Part shown: piece after piece, positions 24,801-34,106 of the stretch
Layout of the letters: each line of letters starts with the position of its first letter
Numbering within the stretch: the stretch's first letter is position 1
From: Bacillota bacterium
Lineage (GTDB): Bacteria > Bacillota > Bacilli > Paenibacillales > NBRC-103111
Direction: 5' to 3'
Assembly: GCA_023388055.1 (NCBI GenBank)
Contig: JAEWGW010000018.1
Location: 124,001-188,000 of the forward strand
DNA: 64,000 nt
Made by a program: the position numbers and the translations under genes
Notes under the pieces: model-generated
Databases searched by the model: none
Seen by the model: only the letters and a program-made list of their open reading frames with translations
Told to the model about the DNA's origin: nothing

Positions 24801-27800
24801 AGGGGTTGACATTCCCGGCTAATTTAGACCCCCCTGCCCGATTGATGTTCACATTCTGACCAAAAATATTTAGCGCACCATAAGCAGAGATATAATTCCC
24901 CCACGCGTCCACCTTCAGGGTACTGGACATGCCATTTAACACGGGGCCGGTCCACGGTTGTACAACCCCCGTATCCAAGTCGATGAGATCATTAATGACA
25001 CTGTAGCTATCCCCCCAGGAACCCGGTGTAACATATAACGTCTTCGCCACCAGAGTCCGGTTCAGGGAGTTAACCACCATCGTACTGATGTTATCTCTGT
25101 AATCCGTGACATATCCCACAAGGGTATAGGAGAACAAATTGCCGCGGGTCCGGGCCCGCCATACCAGCTTGTAATTCTGGTCATACTTCGCCACATACGA
25201 GCCTAACCCCAATTCCGGATATGCCCGCATGTTGTAATCGAAGGGTGTAATTGCCGAATCTCCATCTCGACATGACTTTGTTTCATACAGATAATAATTT
25301 CCTTCGGCATCCCGGAAAGGATCTTCGACTTTTGCCGTAAAGCTGCAAGCCGCTACCGAATATTGCGGAGGGATAAAGCTGACCGGTGTATCGGTGGCTG
25401 GCCAACGTACCGTCTTCTTTTCGTATGGCGTCATCACCGTGGGGTTATTGCTTCCATCACTATAGGTAGTGGACACCGTGTTCCCCTTTACATCGGTTTC
25501 TTGCTGAATGAGCCCGAAATACCCATTAAGGACTGCCGCTGCATCCGTTGGATTGCTTAAAAGGGTGACCAGATTATGCCCCTTCACGATGACCTTGGGT
25601 TTATATACATAAGACCCATTCGAGGTTTCACCTGGCATCGGGAAGCAGCTGATCAATTCAGCATTGGTTGCCTTAAAGGAACATCCGTAGGGCTGGATCT
25701 CATAAAACGTACTCGTATAGGAGTATCCGTCACTATCCTCAGACTCTACCACCTTATATGGTTTTTTCACTGTAAATACATAATAAATATAGGGACCCGC
25801 CACATAAGCATTCCCTGCTTGAATAGCATCCATGGCCGTGGTTTCCCACCTATAGACGCTATCCCGATAAAAAGGGATGGTGCGTGTCTGGACAATACTG
25901 GAGGACGGTACCTTAGAAAGGTCAATGACATAATCGTACGGGTTCCCATCCAACCAGTACGCCTTGTAGGTACCGGTATTGTACTGGAAATCCATCTCCA
26001 AATTATTTTCGTACCGGCCGATTTTACTTTTGTTCAGGGCATACAGCTTCTCCATTGTGTTACCGACAAACAGGTACGTTTTATCGCTGACAATGGGAGT
26101 GGTTTTGGCATCTACCCACGTGGATGGTTTTCCATTGGCATCCGGCAGCCACAACGGCTGTGAATACCCATTTTCGGGTGCTGTAAAAGCCTTATAAATG
26201 GATAAACCATTTCGCCCCCAGCCATTATCATTCAAAGGTGTTGTGTAGTTTTGATAGGTTCCGGGACCATTGGGATTATTCACAAAATTATAATCGGATT
26301 TGTACGACTCGTTATTCTTGCCGGCTCCCGATATAAGAGCACCGTTGGCAGTTTGCCAGCGATACGTGGGAATCCGGCTCACCCGGACATTGGTGTTGGT
26401 GCGGTATAGCTCCCAGGTGTTCTTGATGGTATCGCCCGTAAACACCTGCGGCATGTTTTGGTCCGGATTAGGATTGGAGCCTGTTAAGTCAAAGCTGACC
26501 TCCGGGGCAAGGTTAATCACATCCATGATTCCCGATACGGCTTCTGCTTCCTTCCCGTAATCCTCCTTCACCTTGATCTTGAACTGGTATTTCCCGATCT
26601 TAGCTGGGTGGAAGACGTATTTGGATGGAGTGCCGGTGATGGCCGTCCAAGGTTCAGTGTTGTCGTTAAACACCCCGTCATTATTGGCATCGTACCGGAT
26701 GTACCAAAGCACTTCCACAATGGGGTCCCCATCCGGACTATGGGATTCACTCACGATATCGAAATCTTCTCCACGAATCCCCAGTGCGGGAGCCACCACC
26801 TTGGCAATAGGCGGCAGATCCGGTTTTACGGTAATGGAGCAGGCATCACGGTTCAAGGAGGCCAAGCCGGTATTGTCAAAGACCTTTTCCAGGATGACGG
26901 TCTCTGTTGTGTCGGCATCCGTATCATTGATGTAGAAGGGAAGATTGTTGGTCCATTCATCCCGGCTATGGTCAATGGCCCTGTCCAAGGGACTATAGCT
27001 CTTGTTAGCGTTAATGGCTCCAGCCGCCAGCGGCCTCCTGGATTTCGTCGTGGACGGTACCTCACACATGGCAACCGGATTCGGCGGTATGACTGTGAGG
27101 GAGGCGCTCAGATCCGTATAACCTCCATAGGGATCCACCAACCGCCCGCGGGCAAGGTGATTGCCAACTGCTCCAACGGTACTGATATTGGTGAATGCAT
27201 CATACCCGTCCCCGGAGGTATACCGATTGGTCATATACGCTTTGTAGAAGGTGGAATTCCAATCGCTAAAGTTCATCCGGTAGCCAACAGGATCATTGTC
27301 CGGGTCCTTCACATCCACATACTTCAGGTCAACCGGTGTGCCCTCCACTACCGTGTCGGCGACCCTGTCCGTCCCCTGGTAAAACCACCGAAGCCGGCCT
27401 TCGGGAGGATCATTATCCGCGACCGCATTGGGAATAGCCGTAACGGTCTTTTCATTGTTGGCTTCATTAAATTCGGGGATTTCATTTCGGCTGTCTATTT
27501 TCACGGTGAGTGTAAAGGGAGAATCGATTTTTCGGGTAAGTGAGCTGGTATGGGTACCTCCCACGGGCAACGTGCCGGTAAACAGATAATGGGTCCCACC
27601 AATACTATAGTAAAAATTGGACCAGGCCCGATTACTGTTGTTTCTAAAAACATAGGTAAAAGTCACATCATCCCGGGCAGTGAAGGCCGTCGGAGCGTAT
27701 GACAAAGATACCACTTCCAGGTCATCCAGCGTAGGCGCTGTTGTTGGGGTGGGGGTGGGTATCGCACTTGAGCTGGGTGTGGGGGAACCAATGGGTTCCC

Positions 27801-28719
27801 ATTCAACATCCAGCTTGTACGGGTAGTGATAGGTGTACGACTCCAGGTCCACGGTAAAGGCAGAAAAATACACCATAAGCGCTGCACCATACGCAGCTAG
27901 AGGTTTGAAATTATCTTCTACGTAGTTGAAATCTTGAGCGTACCGGACAATGATTCGGTTCAGATCGGGAAAAGCGTCAACTGTGTAGTTGGAGATTTTA
28001 TTGGCTTTGGCTTCTCCTACAATCCCTTCGCCATCAGGACCGGGAATGGTTATGTTTTCATTTACCGTAGCTTCTCCCGTGAGTTCCTCATGGCTGACGT
28101 AGGAGGCGTCGATATATTGGTGGGCAGAATCCATAGTGTAGAATGGATTCTGCCTCAATCCAGTCAACGTAAGATTATTGTCTGTAGTTCCAGGGTGCGC
28201 TGGCATCCCATAGCTGTCCAGCTCATCATTACCAGATTTATTGGTCCGGGAATCTCCGTACTCATTGTAGCTGTCATCTATCCGGGCAAAATTGGCATGC
28301 CAGTTGTTATCGTTGGTACCTTTGGCATATCGGTACCAAGCATAGTAACCTTGCGTCGTTTTGTTATCAACCGAGGTGACCTTGGTTCGGATACCAGAAA
28401 TGCTTCCCGTGAGGGTATAGGATGTTTGGCCTTCAGCTGCGACAATGGTTTGTATCACATGATTATTTGTGTAATTAATAATCTTTAGAGACTTGATCTT
28501 GTAACCATGCTTGGATAAAGTATTGGTCGGGTTTTGGGTCGGATATTTGCTGTAATCATACCCGTTCCATATGTCCTTATCGTAGGTCACATTAATATTT
28601 TCTGCATGAACAATACCATTACCAGAGGGCCAGAAGATACCCGCCAATAAAACTACCACCAATATCATAGCCAGGAGAGCTGTCGCTTTTTTCGGATGCC
28701 GTTTAAACCGATCAAGCAT
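21865..28719 (-). CDS. Giant secreted multidomain protein (CARDB, Ig/FN3-like and PKD domains)
   Basis: A 2284-residue exported protein. A basic N-terminus and long hydrophobic segment (IFWPSG...VHAE end) form the signal peptide. A CARDB-like adhesion domain lies near 333-430 and a concanavalin-like domain near 1386-1503. Three successive repeats of about 110 residues, each with a PTITW-type start and D-P-D core, occupy about 1726-2056, and a PKD domain 2060-2150 (SYDPDGDALTYRWRI). No catalytic motif was recognised. Start 28719 has AGGAGGAGC; 11 bp after the SLH gene, so the two are an operon. Likely a cell-surface or matrix structural protein held through its SLH partner. Confidence 0.85.
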   Translation of the reverse strand: MLDRFKRHPKKATALLAMILVVVLLAGIFWPSGNGIVHAENINVTYDKDIWNGYDYSKYPTQNPTNTLSKHGYKIKSLKIINYTNNHVIQTIVAAEGQTSYTLTGSISGIRTKVTSVDNKTTQGYYAWYRYAKGTNDNNWHANFARIDDSYNEYGDSRTNKSGNDELDSYGMPAHPGTTDNNLTLTGLRQNPFYTMDSAHQYIDASYVSHEELTGEATVNENITIPGPDGEGIVGEAKANKISNYTVDAFPDLNRIIVRYAQDFNYVEDNFKPLAAYGAALMVYFSAFTVDLESYTYHYPYKLDVEWEPIGSPTPSSSAIPTPTPTTAPTLDDLEVVSLSYAPTAFTARDDVTFTYVFRNNSNRAWSNFYYSIGGTHYLFTGTLPVGGTHTSSLTRKIDSPFTLTVKIDSRNEIPEFNEANNEKTVTAIPNAVADNDPPEGRLRWFYQGTDRVADTVVEGTPVDLKYVDVKDPDNDPVGYRMNFSDWNSTFYKAYMTNRYTSGDGYDAFTNISTVGAVGNHLARGRLVDPYGGYTDLSASLTVIPPNPVAMCEVPSTTKSRRPLAAGAINANKSYSPLDRAIDHSRDEWTNNLPFYINDTDADTTETVILEKVFDNTGLASLNRDACSITVKPDLPPIAKVVAPALGIRGEDFDIVSESHSPDGDPIVEVLWYIRYDANNDGVFNDNTEPWTAITGTPSKYVFHPAKIGKYQFKIKVKEDYGKEAEAVSGIMDVINLAPEVSFDLTGSNPNPDQNMPQVFTGDTIKNTWELYRTNTNVRVSRIPTYRWQTANGALISGAGKNNESYKSDYNFVNNPNGPGTYQNYTTPLNDNGWGRNGLSIYKAFTAPENGYSQPLWLPDANGKPSTWVDAKTTPIVSDKTYLFVGNTMEKLYALNKSKIGRYENNLEMDFQYNTGTYKAYWLDGNPYDYVIDLSKVPSSSIVQTRTIPFYRDSVYRWETTAMDAIQAGNAYVAGPYIYYVFTVKKPYKVVESEDSDGYSYTSTFYEIQPYGCSFKATNAELISCFPMPGETSNGSYVYKPKVIVKGHNLVTLLSNPTDAAAVLNGYFGLIQQETDVKGNTVSTTYSDGSNNPTVMTPYEKKTVRWPATDTPVSFIPPQYSVAACSFTAKVEDPFRDAEGNYYLYETKSCRDGDSAITPFDYNMRAYPELGLGSYVAKYDQNYKLVWRARTRGNLFSYTLVGYVTDYRDNISTMVVNSLNRTLVAKTLYVTPGSWGDSYSVINDLIDLDTGVVQPWTGPVLNGMSSTLKVDAWGNYISAYGALNIFGQNVNINRAGGSKLAGNVNPFAQSWTEIVSLSKFYEELVGDGLLLSAHQINNLSSMGYNNPPSGSSVYWIDKGPVAEAAAIQPRYDYGQFMSPATAADAEFSFSFMTEQVKVDSSQFGFSFRMQDPTNRLAVEFDGNTISLSKYQWGNRYVLASNSYSLQDNKDYSVKIRTVGNKVSVWVNKVPYFVDVADSSFSSGRFGPFSDKSFVTFRGISHKVYQEENIWGSDFAILDEAAGVAQLNYDNINFMDPEHDPMSGSFFWQYTHSPMFLNNGGVSPLNGSSHSSGLPTFDRVGRWEVSLMAKDDPAPEPGYRYPDMTFDGYRKNSNSFKRTITVHRRPVSVLNPALNGNTVTWNDSSYDPDRFDINTGYAEPGYAANRGIFERRYVVISPSGAQFNSMVTSLDEKGTWTLGLQVKDEFGAWSFLETAQVEVAKNANRKPSVILTNPAGTEDSPTYLPVNVNPTITWTRSDPDPDTLYTAYELVAEAIYTGGWGGVSISERISGAKAELTKEVNGSFFASQVWGATSTKYRVKIRVKDETEWSDWSNVGWFSSILPPSATLTFPLGTQDNPTYVPTLRPTITWDQDDPNSKQVISQEINVWNENGTLFSNQTRNVAYADYAKTADSWQLNTDVPMGAKMRVTVRVKNSANVWSPWSNSGWFITNRPPAASMAVPDGSESAPTMFNTLRPAFVWYQADPDPGTVFTYFQLQVTNAANTVTLLDSGQYWQNTSATTGSWQASADLPAGQKLRVRVRVFDGHVWSDWSAQTWFYINRAPVADFDWSPKPVWEGDAVRLTSLSYDPDGDALTYRWRIVSPSGKESTGSLAEWTGVWVEPGGYRVTLIVSDGLVEASAQKTVEVLPLTIGADILHTPEWLQYHVERGHETSHAPKDFYAGEKLLLRVTSAPAPVRIAEAYLEATGIGGDSIRVEVLLAAGSTPALFEGELYDPVMGSLDNRLPDGLHEVHFRLVYSNGVIKETTVPFRIIGSALGAVGVHRVQ

Positions 28720-28730
28720 GCGAGCTCCTC

Positions 28731-29981
28731 CTATTGACCAATCCATTCTGGCGTAAGAGCCCAAAGGATCTGTTTCGTGTATTGTTTGTTACCTGGAATA
28801 CTAGGTGTGTAAAGCTCCAATGAAATTCGTTCTTTTGTTTTCATTTTTTTCGGCAATATGGAAATCGGCATATCCCCTGATTTGTTTTTGAACACTTTTG
28901 ACAACCCCACTAAATTGCCTGCGCTTCGTGCTTCCAAATCATCTGTAACTGCACCAAGAACACTTACATATGCAAAATCTCCTAGCGGCGTATAATAAAT
29001 ATGCTCGTCTTTATTGAAAACGGTTCGACCCTTGAAGTATACAAGATAGGCAGCCATTCCCTTAGTCAGGTACGGACTACTAGCAGCAGTCTCGTAGTTA
29101 TACCACTTCAACGTCTCCACCGGCGGCAGCTCCTCCTGGAACGGTGCGTCCGGGTCCTCCAGATCAATAGCTAGAATCGCGTCCAGTTCGGCCCTGTACA
29201 GTCCGTCATCCGATTCAATAAACAGATCATCCGGATCCCATTTACTGCTGGGATGCAGCTTGCCGAAGTATTGCGGCATCACCTCAAAAATATTGGTCTT
29301 CCGCCACAGCACCGCCGCCCGATTCACCGCATGTTTGTCCGCCTGCGCCGCAATCTCCTCGCCACGGCCGTCCTTGACGGCCAGAATCCGCTCGATGATG
29401 GTTACCGCCTGTGCCCGGGTGGTGGTGCCGTCCACATCCAAGCTGCCGGTAGCGTCTACGCCCTGGATTAGCCCGGCTTTGGTGGCCAGGTACATCCACT
29501 CCAGGTCATCCTCCGTGTCCTGGCCCGTCGCACGGACGGCCATTCTGGCCATCTCGAAGCGTTTCATGGGGGTGTTCCAGTCGCCGCTGGTGAAATCACT
29601 CCATTGGTGGACCCCTGCCCCTACAGCTGCGTTTACATAAACCTGAAACCAGTCACTGCCGCCGGCATTTTCAGCTACAGACAGCTTCAACGCCGCTGCC
29701 GCCATCTTCACAAACTCCGCCCTGCTGATCTGCCGGTCCGGCAGGAAGCTGCCGTCCTGGTAGCCGTCCACATACCGTTTGCCCACCGCTCCGCGGATAG
29801 CCGTTTCCGCCCAATGCCCCGCGATATCCTGCAGCTCAACGTTAGCTGCAGCAGCTTCCACAGCTACAGCACCAGCCGCAGCTGCGGTTCCGCTATCTTC
29901 TCCCAACCATATCCCCGCACTTCCTCCAGCCAACAATGCTGCAACCGCCAGTCCCGCAGCCCATTTGCCAACATGCTCCAC
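28731..29981 (-). CDS. SLH-domain surface protein
   Basis: A 416-residue exported protein. Signal peptide (KWAAGLAVAALLAGGSAG), one clear SLH motif (IAGHWAETAIRGAVGKRYVDGY...ISRAEFVKMAAAAL), a degenerate second around NTPMKRFEMARMAVRATG, and a third (AGLIQGVDATGSLDVDGTTTRAQAVTII). The C-terminal 230 residues match nothing I recognise. SLH domains bind pyruvylated wall polysaccharide. GTG 29981 is preferred because GGGAGGA lies 7 nt upstream; ATG 30008 is the alternative. It is transcribed just before the giant protein and may anchor it. Confidence 0.85.
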   Translation of the reverse strand: MEHVGKWAAGLAVAALLAGGSAGIWLGEDSGTAAAAGAVAVEAAAANVELQDIAGHWAETAIRGAVGKRYVDGYQDGSFLPDRQISRAEFVKMAAAALKLSVAENAGGSDWFQVYVNAAVGAGVHQWSDFTSGDWNTPMKRFEMARMAVRATGQDTEDDLEWMYLATKAGLIQGVDATGSLDVDGTTTRAQAVTIIERILAVKDGRGEEIAAQADKHAVNRAAVLWRKTNIFEVMPQYFGKLHPSSKWDPDDLFIESDDGLYRAELDAILAIDLEDPDAPFQEELPPVETLKWYNYETAASSPYLTKGMAAYLVYFKGRTVFNKDEHIYYTPLGDFAYVSVLGAVTDDLEARSAGNLVGLSKVFKNKSGDMPISILPKKMKTKERISLELYTPSIPGNKQYTKQILWALTPEWIGQ

Positions 29982-30126
29982 TATGTATTCCTCCCTTATC
30001 TCTCCCATTAAACCTTTCTATCTATTGGACACGTTTATCCTGAGAGTTGTCTACAGCCCCATTCAAATCGACAAGATTTCGCCATATTTCTACCTTTTTA
30101 CAATGTATATCGCCATAAAAAAATAA

Positions 30127-30165
30127 AAACCGCCCCTGGCAGCCTGCTGCTGCGTCGGAGCGGTT
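30127..30165 (-). terminator. Terminator of the acyltransferase gene
   Basis: Minus-strand stem AACCGCTCC...GGGGCGGTT followed by TTTTATTTT. Confidence 0.75.
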
Positions 30166-30242
30166 CTTCCGCATATTTCCTTGTCTTACTATACTAAATG
30201 TCCCCAGCATTTGACAACCCTTTTCAACAAAAAATTTGATGT

Positions 30243-31379
30243 TTATAATCCCGCTGCCCTGTCGGGGGCGTAAGCTTTGTTCATTTGTACTGCCTGTTTT
30301 CGTTTGAACAGGCCTGCCACCTTGCCATACGTATACACAATCAGCCAGGAGGAACCGAATACAGCGGCATACCGGGCGAAGGTATACAGATCGTACATCA
30401 GGATGGTGGTGGGATGGCTCCAATGCACCGTTAATAGGGTGAGGATAGCGGGATGGATCAGATAAATCCCGAAGGAGCACAATCCGATGGACACAACGGG
30501 CTTGGACATCCGGGGAAACCGGGCCAGCAGAAACCGGCCAACCTGCATAAAGAATAAGGCCGCGGCCGTAACATAAAGAATCCACAGCACCTCGTACCAG
30601 GTATTCTCCGCATACATATGCTGATACCGACTGAAGAGAAACAGGGACACATAGGAAACGCCGGCAAGCAGCCAAGCGGCACCCGTCAGAAGCTTATGCT
30701 CCTCTACCCATTTTTTCACCGCAGGATAATAAAGTCCGATGGCACCGCCGATCAGGAAATAGGCCATATAAGTAGGCGCGATCCGGTCGGAATAAGGAAC
30801 CCCTTCAGTGAACCAGTGCCGGTACACATAGAACCCTTCCTGAATCAAAAGCCCACAAGGAAGCAGCCACTTTCGGAACCAGGAAACCCGGTTTACCAGG
30901 GTCATAAACAGAGGAAACAAGAGATACAGCTGGAAAATAATCAGCATATAATAGGAATGGTACGACCACTGCGCCCAGCCTATTTTGCCCCAAAAATCCG
31001 GCCAAACCATCTCGATCTTCCCGGTATTGATGTATTGGTTAAATCCATAATAGAAAAAGGCCCATATAAAATACGGAATCACCAGGCTAATAGTCCGCTT
31101 CCGGTAAAATACCAGAGCCGTCCTGGCATTCCATCTGCCGTCATAGCTGTAAAACAGCACGATGCCGCTGATCATAATGAATAACGGGACCGCAAACGAA
31201 CTGCCCACGTTCAGAATATAAAACAAAATCTGTGAGGCACTGCCTTCTGTCGGCTCCACCGTTGCGCTGGATGTGCCATGAATGAGCACTACCGCCAGAA
31301 TAGCCAAGGCCCGCACAATGTCCAGCTCCAGCAGCTTTGTCTTCTTTTGGCCTGCTGCAGACTTCGACAATTCAGTCAC
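30243..31379 (-). CDS. Acyltransferase family 3 membrane protein
   Basis: A 378-residue polytopic protein with the family-3 start (LDIVRALAILAVVLIHGTS) and around ten membrane helices; FIMISGIVLFYSY and YHSYYMLIIFQLYLLFPLF are typical. Members O-acetylate or succinylate polysaccharides, peptidoglycan or antibiotics. The catalytic His lies in the first helix (IHG). GTG start with GGTGGGAG upstream; no OatA-type SGNH domain is attached. Substrate unknown; wall polysaccharide is plausible beside the SLH genes. Confidence 0.88.
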   Translation of the reverse strand: MTELSKSAAGQKKTKLLELDIVRALAILAVVLIHGTSSATVEPTEGSASQILFYILNVGSSFAVPLFIMISGIVLFYSYDGRWNARTALVFYRKRTISLVIPYFIWAFFYYGFNQYINTGKIEMVWPDFWGKIGWAQWSYHSYYMLIIFQLYLLFPLFMTLVNRVSWFRKWLLPCGLLIQEGFYVYRHWFTEGVPYSDRIAPTYMAYFLIGGAIGLYYPAVKKWVEEHKLLTGAAWLLAGVSYVSLFLFSRYQHMYAENTWYEVLWILYVTAAALFFMQVGRFLLARFPRMSKPVVSIGLCSFGIYLIHPAILTLLTVHWSHPTTILMYDLYTFARYAAVFGSSWLIVYTYGKVAGLFKRKQAVQMNKAYAPDRAAGL

Positions 31380-31507
31380 TCATCTCCCACCTTTCTGCGG
31401 ATCATCGGTTTCGTCCAAGAATCCCTGAATGATTGTTTATTATACAGGCCATTTCCCTTCTAGGGAAGTCGGAATTTGTCGGAATTCTTCCCAGCATGGA
31501 TCAAAAC

Positions 31508-31543
31508 AAAAAGCCCAGAAGGGGCTCACTCCCCTCTGGACTT
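31508..31543 (-). terminator. Terminator of folE
   Basis: Minus-strand stem AGTCCAGAGGGG/CCCCTTCTGGGCT with a T run. Confidence 0.85.
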
Positions 31544-31571
31544 CATCTTCCAGCTCACTAACGCTGTGGTA

Positions 31572-32159
31572 TTATTCCTTGATCAATGCCATAAATTCAG
31601 CCCGGAGAGGGGCATCGTTGCGGAAATAGCCGCGGACCGCGGAGGTCACGGTTTTGCTGCCCGGTTTCTTCACGCCCCGTGCGCACATGCACAGATGCTC
31701 GGCCTCCACCACCACCATCACGCCGTGAGGCTTCAGCTCCCGGTTTAATACATCCGCAATTTCCGAGGTAATCCGCTCCTGGACCTGCAGCTTGCGGGCC
31801 ACCGCCTCCACCAGACGGGCGAATTTGCTCAAACCTGCAATTTTGCCGCTGGGGATATAGCCGATATGGATTTTGCCGAAAAATGGCGCCATATGATGCT
31901 CGCATTGGCTGTAGAACACAATGTCCTTGACGATGACCAGCTCTTCATGGCGTTCATCGAAGGTGACACCCAATACCTCCGCAGGATCGGCGGAATAACC
32001 GGCGAAGATTTCCTCATACATCCGCACCACCCGGGCAGGGGTATCGAGAAGTCCTTCCCGTTCTACATCCTCCCCGATGAGGCGCAGGATTTCCCGGACA
32101 TGGTGCTCCAGCTGCTCGCGGTTTTCCTCAACCTTCTTATTTCTGTATTCAGTGGACAT
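31572..32159 (-). CDS. folE: GTP cyclohydrolase I
   Basis: A 195-residue homologue of the FolE homodecamer. Zinc ligands and catalytic residues are in recognisable motifs: YSQCEHHMAPFFGKIHIGYIP (Cys and His), GLSKFARLVEAVARKLQVQE, and VVVEAEHLCMCARGVKKPGS (second Cys). It converts GTP to dihydroneopterin triphosphate, first step to folate (and queuosine precursor). GGGAGAG precedes the ATG at 32159; the upstream ATG at 32189 would add an atypical tail. Confidence 0.96.
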   Translation of the reverse strand: MSTEYRNKKVEENREQLEHHVREILRLIGEDVEREGLLDTPARVVRMYEEIFAGYSADPAEVLGVTFDERHEELVIVKDIVFYSQCEHHMAPFFGKIHIGYIPSGKIAGLSKFARLVEAVARKLQVQERITSEIADVLNRELKPHGVMVVVEAEHLCMCARGVKKPGSKTVTSAVRGYFRNDAPLRAEFMALIKE

Positions 32160-32211
32160 AGGCTTACTCTCCCGTCTTGCCGGCGGCATGCTGTGTGCCG
32201 TCCTGTTTCAT

Positions 32212-32421
32212 TTATCTGAATTTTTGGTTCTTCATCATGTTTTGGACCTTGTTCATCTGCTGCTTGTTCAGGTTATAGCCCATTTGCTTGGCCATTTTGG
32301 CCAGCATGTCAGGGTTCGACTGCATGTTTTCCATTTGGCGCTTCAAATAAAAAACACCACCGGCAAATCCTCCGGCTGCCCCTACAATCAATGTCAGGAT
32401 TGGAATGATCCAACTCCACAT
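32212..32421 (-). CDS. yneF: YneF family (UPF0154) small membrane protein
   Basis: A 69-residue protein: one N-terminal transmembrane helix (IPILTLIVGAAGGFAGGVFYL) and a cytoplasmic tail with NPDMLAKMAKQMGYNLNKQQM, the hallmark of UPF0154. AGGGAGTG lies 9 nt before the ATG. Conserved in Firmicutes; function unknown. It is 52 bp before folE on the same strand. Confidence 0.93.
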   Translation of the reverse strand: MWSWIIPILTLIVGAAGGFAGGVFYLKRQMENMQSNPDMLAKMAKQMGYNLNKQQMNKVQNMMKNQKFR

Positions 32422-32591
32422 TTGTATACACTCCCTACAGATAATGTCCGACTTATATCGGCTTTGTCGCTCTATATCATAGCATGTTGCAAGATCGCAT
32501 ACAAATGAGACTTGATCTGTCATAGTGTGTCCCGCAAGCCCCATGGTAAGATAAAATCAGCCTATTATCAATGGAAGGTGGATTAGAAAAT

Positions 32592-33602
32592 ATGACCATT
32601 CAAGTTGCCATGCTGTCCTATTGGCATGTCCATGCAGAGGACTATGCCCGTCAGGTATTGGCCCGGCCCGAGTGCCGTATTGCCGCCGTGTGGGATGAGC
32701 TTCCGGAGAGGGGCAGAATGCAGGCGGAGAAGCTGGGTGTGCCTTTTTATGAAAATTTGGAAGCCCTGCTGGCCAATCCGGATATCGACGCGGTGGTTGT
32801 GGATGCCCCGTCCTCCATGCACGAGGAAGTGTTAACCGCCGCCGCGAAGGCCGGCAAGCATATTTTCATCGAGAAGGTTCTGGCCATAACGACGGAGGCG
32901 GCGGACCGCATCATCCAGGCCGTAGAGGAATCGGGCAAATCCTTCATGATCTCCCTGCCCCGGCTTACTCATGCCGCGAATCTGCAGGTTAAGGATATCA
33001 TCGACGCCGGACTGCTGGGCGACATTACGTATCTGCGGGTGAGACTGGCCCATGACGGCGGTCTGCCCAACCAAAAATCCGCGGAGGGCTGGCTTCCGCC
33101 CCATTTCTATAATAAGGAGCAATGCGGCGGCGGCGCACTGATTGATTTGGGTTGCCATCCCATGTATCTGGCTCACTATTACTTGGGTATGCCGGAAGCG
33201 GTCAGCGCCCAGTTCGGCTTTGTCACCGGCCGGGAGGTAGAGGACAACGCAGTGGTTACTCTGCGGTATCCGAACGGCGCATTGGCCGTGGTGGAGGCGG
33301 GTTTTGCCAGCCGTCTCAGCCCCTTTACACTGGAGGTATACGGCACCGAGGGCTGCCTGATGCTGGACGACTTCCAGTTCCGCTTCCGCTCCGCCAAATC
33401 GGGGCTCGGCGCCCAGGAGGGCTGGGTGTCTCCTGCCAAGCTTCCAACCGCACCGCCGCGGCCTGTGGATCAATGGATTAATCATATGATTGATGGTACA
33501 CCAACAACCATCAGTATCGGCCAGGGACGGGCCTTGACCCAGCTGATGGAAGCAGCCAATCTGTCGGCGGCCACCGGCAAGTCGGTGAGTATCGGCGAGT
33601 AG
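32592..33602 (+). CDS. Gfo/Idh/MocA-family oxidoreductase
   Basis: A 336-residue NAD(P)-binding protein: Rossmann start (VAMLSYWHVHAEDYARQVL), the EK of the family in KHIFIEKVLA, and the GGALIDLGCHPMYLAHYYLG segment that holds the catalytic region. Such enzymes oxidise or epimerise sugars and inositols. The first loop lacks the standard GxGxxG, which is common in this large family. ATG at 32592 chosen (GGTGG about 10 nt upstream); 32571 is possible. Divergent from yneF; substrate unknown. Confidence 0.9.
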   Translation: MTIQVAMLSYWHVHAEDYARQVLARPECRIAAVWDELPERGRMQAEKLGVPFYENLEALLANPDIDAVVVDAPSSMHEEVLTAAAKAGKHIFIEKVLAITTEAADRIIQAVEESGKSFMISLPRLTHAANLQVKDIIDAGLLGDITYLRVRLAHDGGLPNQKSAEGWLPPHFYNKEQCGGGALIDLGCHPMYLAHYYLGMPEAVSAQFGFVTGREVEDNAVVTLRYPNGALAVVEAGFASRLSPFTLEVYGTEGCLMLDDFQFRFRSAKSGLGAQEGWVSPAKLPTAPPRPVDQWINHMIDGTPTTISIGQGRALTQLMEAANLSAATGKSVSIGE

Positions 33603-33625
33603 TGAAGAGGCGGACAGGCTGCGCT

Positions 33626-33761
33626 AGCTGAGGCGAGTGGAGTTAAGGCGCAGCGCACGCAAGCTGAGGCGAGTTAGTTGCGGCCCAGTGAGGGGCTGTC
33701 CCAAACTGAGACGAGCGGGCTGCAGCGCGGGGGCTGTCCGCAAAACTGAGTTGAGTGAGCT
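33626..33761. repeat. Degenerate tandem repeats of about 40 bp
   Basis: Four imperfect copies of a motif like RCTGAGGCGAGTKAGTT start near 33626, 33663, 33703 and 33743. They sit downstream of the oxidoreductase gene. No ORF of interest; possibly slipped duplication debris. Confidence 0.5.
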
Positions 33762-33789
33762 GTGACTCAGCGCAAGTAGCATTTTGCTG

Positions 33790-33970
33790 CAACGGAACTC
33801 AGAAGCCCTTAAACTGGCAGAATGCGGCTTTGGAAAACGTAACGGAACTATGCGACGCTTAGAGGCGGAATTTAAGCCGCTGCCGGCACATTTCCCCTGC
33901 TAAGAGTCGCTGAGTTCCGCTACAAATCCAAAACTCCGATTTTGGGCTTTTAAGAGGCTCTGAGTTCCGT
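33790..33970. repeat. Four-arm F-F-R-R intergenic repeat element 2 (ACGGAAC family)
   Basis: Forward arms at 33790-33813 and 33839-33864 and reverse arms at 33899-33923 and 33949-33970, all related to AACGGAACTCAGAGCCTCTT. Arm-to-arm spacing is 47-50 bp on each side. It lies between two convergent genes. Confidence 0.8.
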
Positions 33971-33983
33971 CCCCCCCCCCCCC
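33971..33983. repeat. Homopolymer of 13 C
   Basis: Thirteen consecutive C start exactly at the end of element 2. Such tracts are unstable in replication and error-prone in sequencing; no gene is affected. Confidence 0.9.
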
Positions 33984-34038
33984 GATGGCACATCACCGCA
34001 GCTTACCCCAGCTGGCCTGGACGACCCGCCCGCACACA

Positions 34039-34081
34039 AAAAAACACTTCACCTGCGCACAGCACGGTGAAGTGTTTTTTG
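34039..34081. terminator. Bidirectional terminator after the sugar ABC operon
   Basis: Stem AAAACACTTCACC/GGTGAAGTGTTTT with A and T runs on both sides. Confidence 0.88.
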
Positions 34082-34106
34082 CATCCGCATCGTTCCGGTC
34101 CGCTCC

